DNA of 7,697 bases from an uncultured Mollicutes bacterium. GTDB taxonomy: Bacteria > Bacillota_I > Bacilli_A > ML615J-28 > CAG-313. The translations under genes were made by a program, and so were the position numbers. Each line of letters begins with the position of its first letter. The first letter of the stretch is position 1. The notes below the pieces were generated by a model. It saw only the letters and a program-made list of their open reading frames with translations, did no database searches and was not told the origin of the DNA. This document shows positions 6,614-7,697 of the stretch, piece after piece. Location: positions 1-7,697 of the forward strand of contig UQAI01000066.1 in assembly GCA_900538885.1 (NCBI GenBank), written 5' to 3'.

Positions 6614-7544
6614 TATTTTCCTCACTCCAAGTTTTAATAATCATTCTAATTTTTTGGTCAATGTCTTTTCTTGTTTCTCTACATTCCTTTTTAAAATCAC
6701 GTGCAGCTTTAAAAGCAAATGAACAAAGGAGACTACTTCCTATTGGTAAAACTTTTTTAAGTAAAGTTTCTGGAAAAATAAAGTGAGTTCCGTGTTCATA
6801 TACTAAGGTATATACAATTGATGAATGGCTTTTTTTCAATAAACGGTCTTCCATTCTTCGGATATACTTACAAGTATCCCATAGCACATCATCTTCAGCA
6901 CCAACTAAAACGATTGTGCCTTTAATGTTTTCGATTTTAATCATCTCATTTTCTTGTAATGGATGTAATTTTTCAGATTCATCAAACATTTTGCGTGAAG
7001 CAAGAATATTTTTACCTTCTTTTGCTTCTTCTTTTAATTTTTGCCAGTATAATGGATGACGGTATGCATAAGGTAAGTATGGTAATGCATATCCATGATA
7101 ACTTACGGTTGATTCTTTGTCGCCAGGTCTTTCTTTCGCATTGTCAAGCCCATCTTGATAAAAGCCTTCCATTATAAAATCACAAGGTGTAAATGCAAGA
7201 GTTAAAGTAATGTCATTAAAAAATGATGCAGCAACAAGTGCTAACATACCTGTTGTAGATGCCCCCGCAATAGCTATTTTGGTATTTCCTTTTTTCTTGA
7301 TTACTTCAATTGCCTTTTCAAATCTTTCAAGTGGATAATTATGGTGACCATAATCCTTTTTGGCAGGAGACATAGTCATTACATTAAATCCTAAATCATG
7401 TGACCATTTAACACCTGCTTTAGCCATCATATCATCAATTTAATCACCTAACATAAGGATCAAAGCTTTATTACTTGGTGTTTTATTTTCATAATATGCT
7501 CCATAAAATCCATCAGTTTCAATTTCATAATATTCTTTTTTCAT
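6600..7544 (-). pseudogene. Acyl-CoA thioesterase/BAAT C-terminal-like alpha/beta hydrolase, interrupted by in-frame stop
   Basis: One reading frame runs from ATG 7544 to TAA 6600, broken only by TAA at 7440-7442 (codon 35). Before it lie 34 residues (MKKEYYEIETDGFYG..., ending ALILMLGD), and after it IDD and then an open frame of 276 codons from ATG 7430. The body is a BAAT-like serine hydrolase. In the 276-residue numbering the nucleophile region is GASTTG with Ser58, the acid is Asp180 or Asp181 in GAEDDVLWD, and the histidine is His216 in EHGTHFIFPE. The upstream piece supplies early strands and the likely oxyanion loop. A strong promoter and AAGGAAAGG (7553-7561) serve the 7544 start, while 7430 has no well-placed site. 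Recent nonsense mutation is the simplest reading. A sequencing error, or reinitiation at 7430 giving a shortened protein, remains possible. The frame is otherwise clean, so decay, if real, is young. Confidence 0.8.
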
Positions 7545-7568
7545 TTTTAATGCCTTTCCTTATTATAT

Positions 7569-7597
7569 ATTTTAGCACATTTAATTTGCTTTTTCAA
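7569..7597 (-). promoter_or_regulatory. Promoter of the hydrolase-MFS-kinase operon
   Basis: On the minus strand TTGAAA (7592-7597) and TAAAAT (7569-7574) are separated by exactly 17 bases, and TGC just before the -10 makes it TG-extended. Transcription should begin near 7562, leaving a leader of under 20 bases with AAGGAAAGG (7553-7561) 8 bases before the ATG at 7544. This supports 7544 as the original start of the interrupted hydrolase. Confidence 0.75.
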
Positions 7598-7600
7598 TCT

Positions 7601-7639
7601 TTAAGAAAAAAGAATTCTCATTTTTTTGAGAATTCTTTT
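7601..7639 (-). terminator. Rho-independent terminator for a minus-strand gene outside the window
   Basis: A perfect 13-base stem (7608-7620 with 7627-7639) closes a 6-base loop. Read on the minus strand it ends in TTTTTTCTT, whereas the plus-strand side has only the four Ts of the stem. It would end transcription coming from beyond position 7697 and insulate the operon promoter that starts just after it. Confidence 0.75.
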
Positions 7640-7658
7640 AAATTGATTATATAAATTT

Positions 7659-7697
7659 GTTGGGGGTCAGGATATACCTTTAAAGAAGTTGGGGGTA
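7659..7697. repeat. Partial direct repeat with G5 runs, period 29, cut by the window end
   Basis: GTTGGGGGT occurs at 7659-7667 and again at 7688-7696. The 20 bases between them include GGATATACC and the palindrome CTTTAAAG (7678-7685). The G runs stand out against very AT-rich surroundings. Only one full unit is visible. It could be the end of an insertion sequence, a tandem or dispersed repeat, or chance. I cannot name a family. Confidence 0.4.

Noticed and set aside
6614..6625. GTG at 6623-6625 as start of the MFS gene
   Set aside because: It overlaps its own GGAG and has none upstream, while ATG 6611-6613 has GAGG at a 6-base spacing.
7440..7442. TAA read as a sense codon through a variant genetic code
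   Set aside because: TAA ends most of the other genes in the window and tryptophan uses TGG, so the standard bacterial code applies.
7659..7697. Start of a CRISPR array
   Set aside because: The visible repeated part is only 9-10 bases with a 20-base interval, no second full unit is seen and no cas gene is near.

Overview
The window is AT-rich bacterial DNA with strong AGGAGG-type ribosome binding sites, TG-extended -10 promoters, tight overlapping operons and tryptophan encoded by TGG. This fits a low-GC Bacillota, possibly a gut lineage near Erysipelotrichales or RF39. The organism call is an inference from gene style, and the sequence alone does not settle it.

Left block (59-2046, minus strand): a two-gene NatAB-type ABC exporter. 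The ATPase stop and the permease start share one base (TAATG). A TG-extended -10 lies upstream of the ATPase and is covered by a perfect 15-base palindrome, a good candidate operator.

Centre (2173-4362, plus strand): divergent from the exporter is a large secreted and anchored protein. It has a signal peptide, a phosphodiester glycosidase (NAGPA-type) domain, a fibronectin-III-like region, an unassigned module, an InlB B-repeat and a C-terminal Cys-x-Cys-Gly / membrane helix / Arg-Lys-Lys tail. It ends at a strong hairpin terminator that also covers the last bases of the convergent operon.

Right block (7544 down to 4399, minus strand): one apparent operon behind a near-consensus promoter at 7569-7597. 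The order is a BAAT-like alpha/beta hydrolase interrupted by an in-frame TAA at codon 35, a Fsr-like MFS transporter, a 115-residue four-helix membrane protein starting at GTG, and a pyridoxal/pyridoxamine kinase. Junctions are overlaps of 14 and 17 bases and a gap of 15. The kinase suggests vitamin B6 salvage, but the transporter's substrate cannot be read from the sequence.

Right edge (7598-7697): a terminator for minus-strand transcription from outside the window, then a G-rich direct repeat (two copies of GTTGGGGGT, period 29) cut by the window end. It may be the end of a mobile element or a repeat family. I see no CRISPR, toxin-antitoxin or defence genes, no tRNA or rRNA, and no clear new multi-gene system. 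The items most worth checking are the interrupted hydrolase, the four-helix protein with buried acidic and Asn residues, the unusual C-terminal tail, the palindrome over the exporter promoter and the edge repeat.
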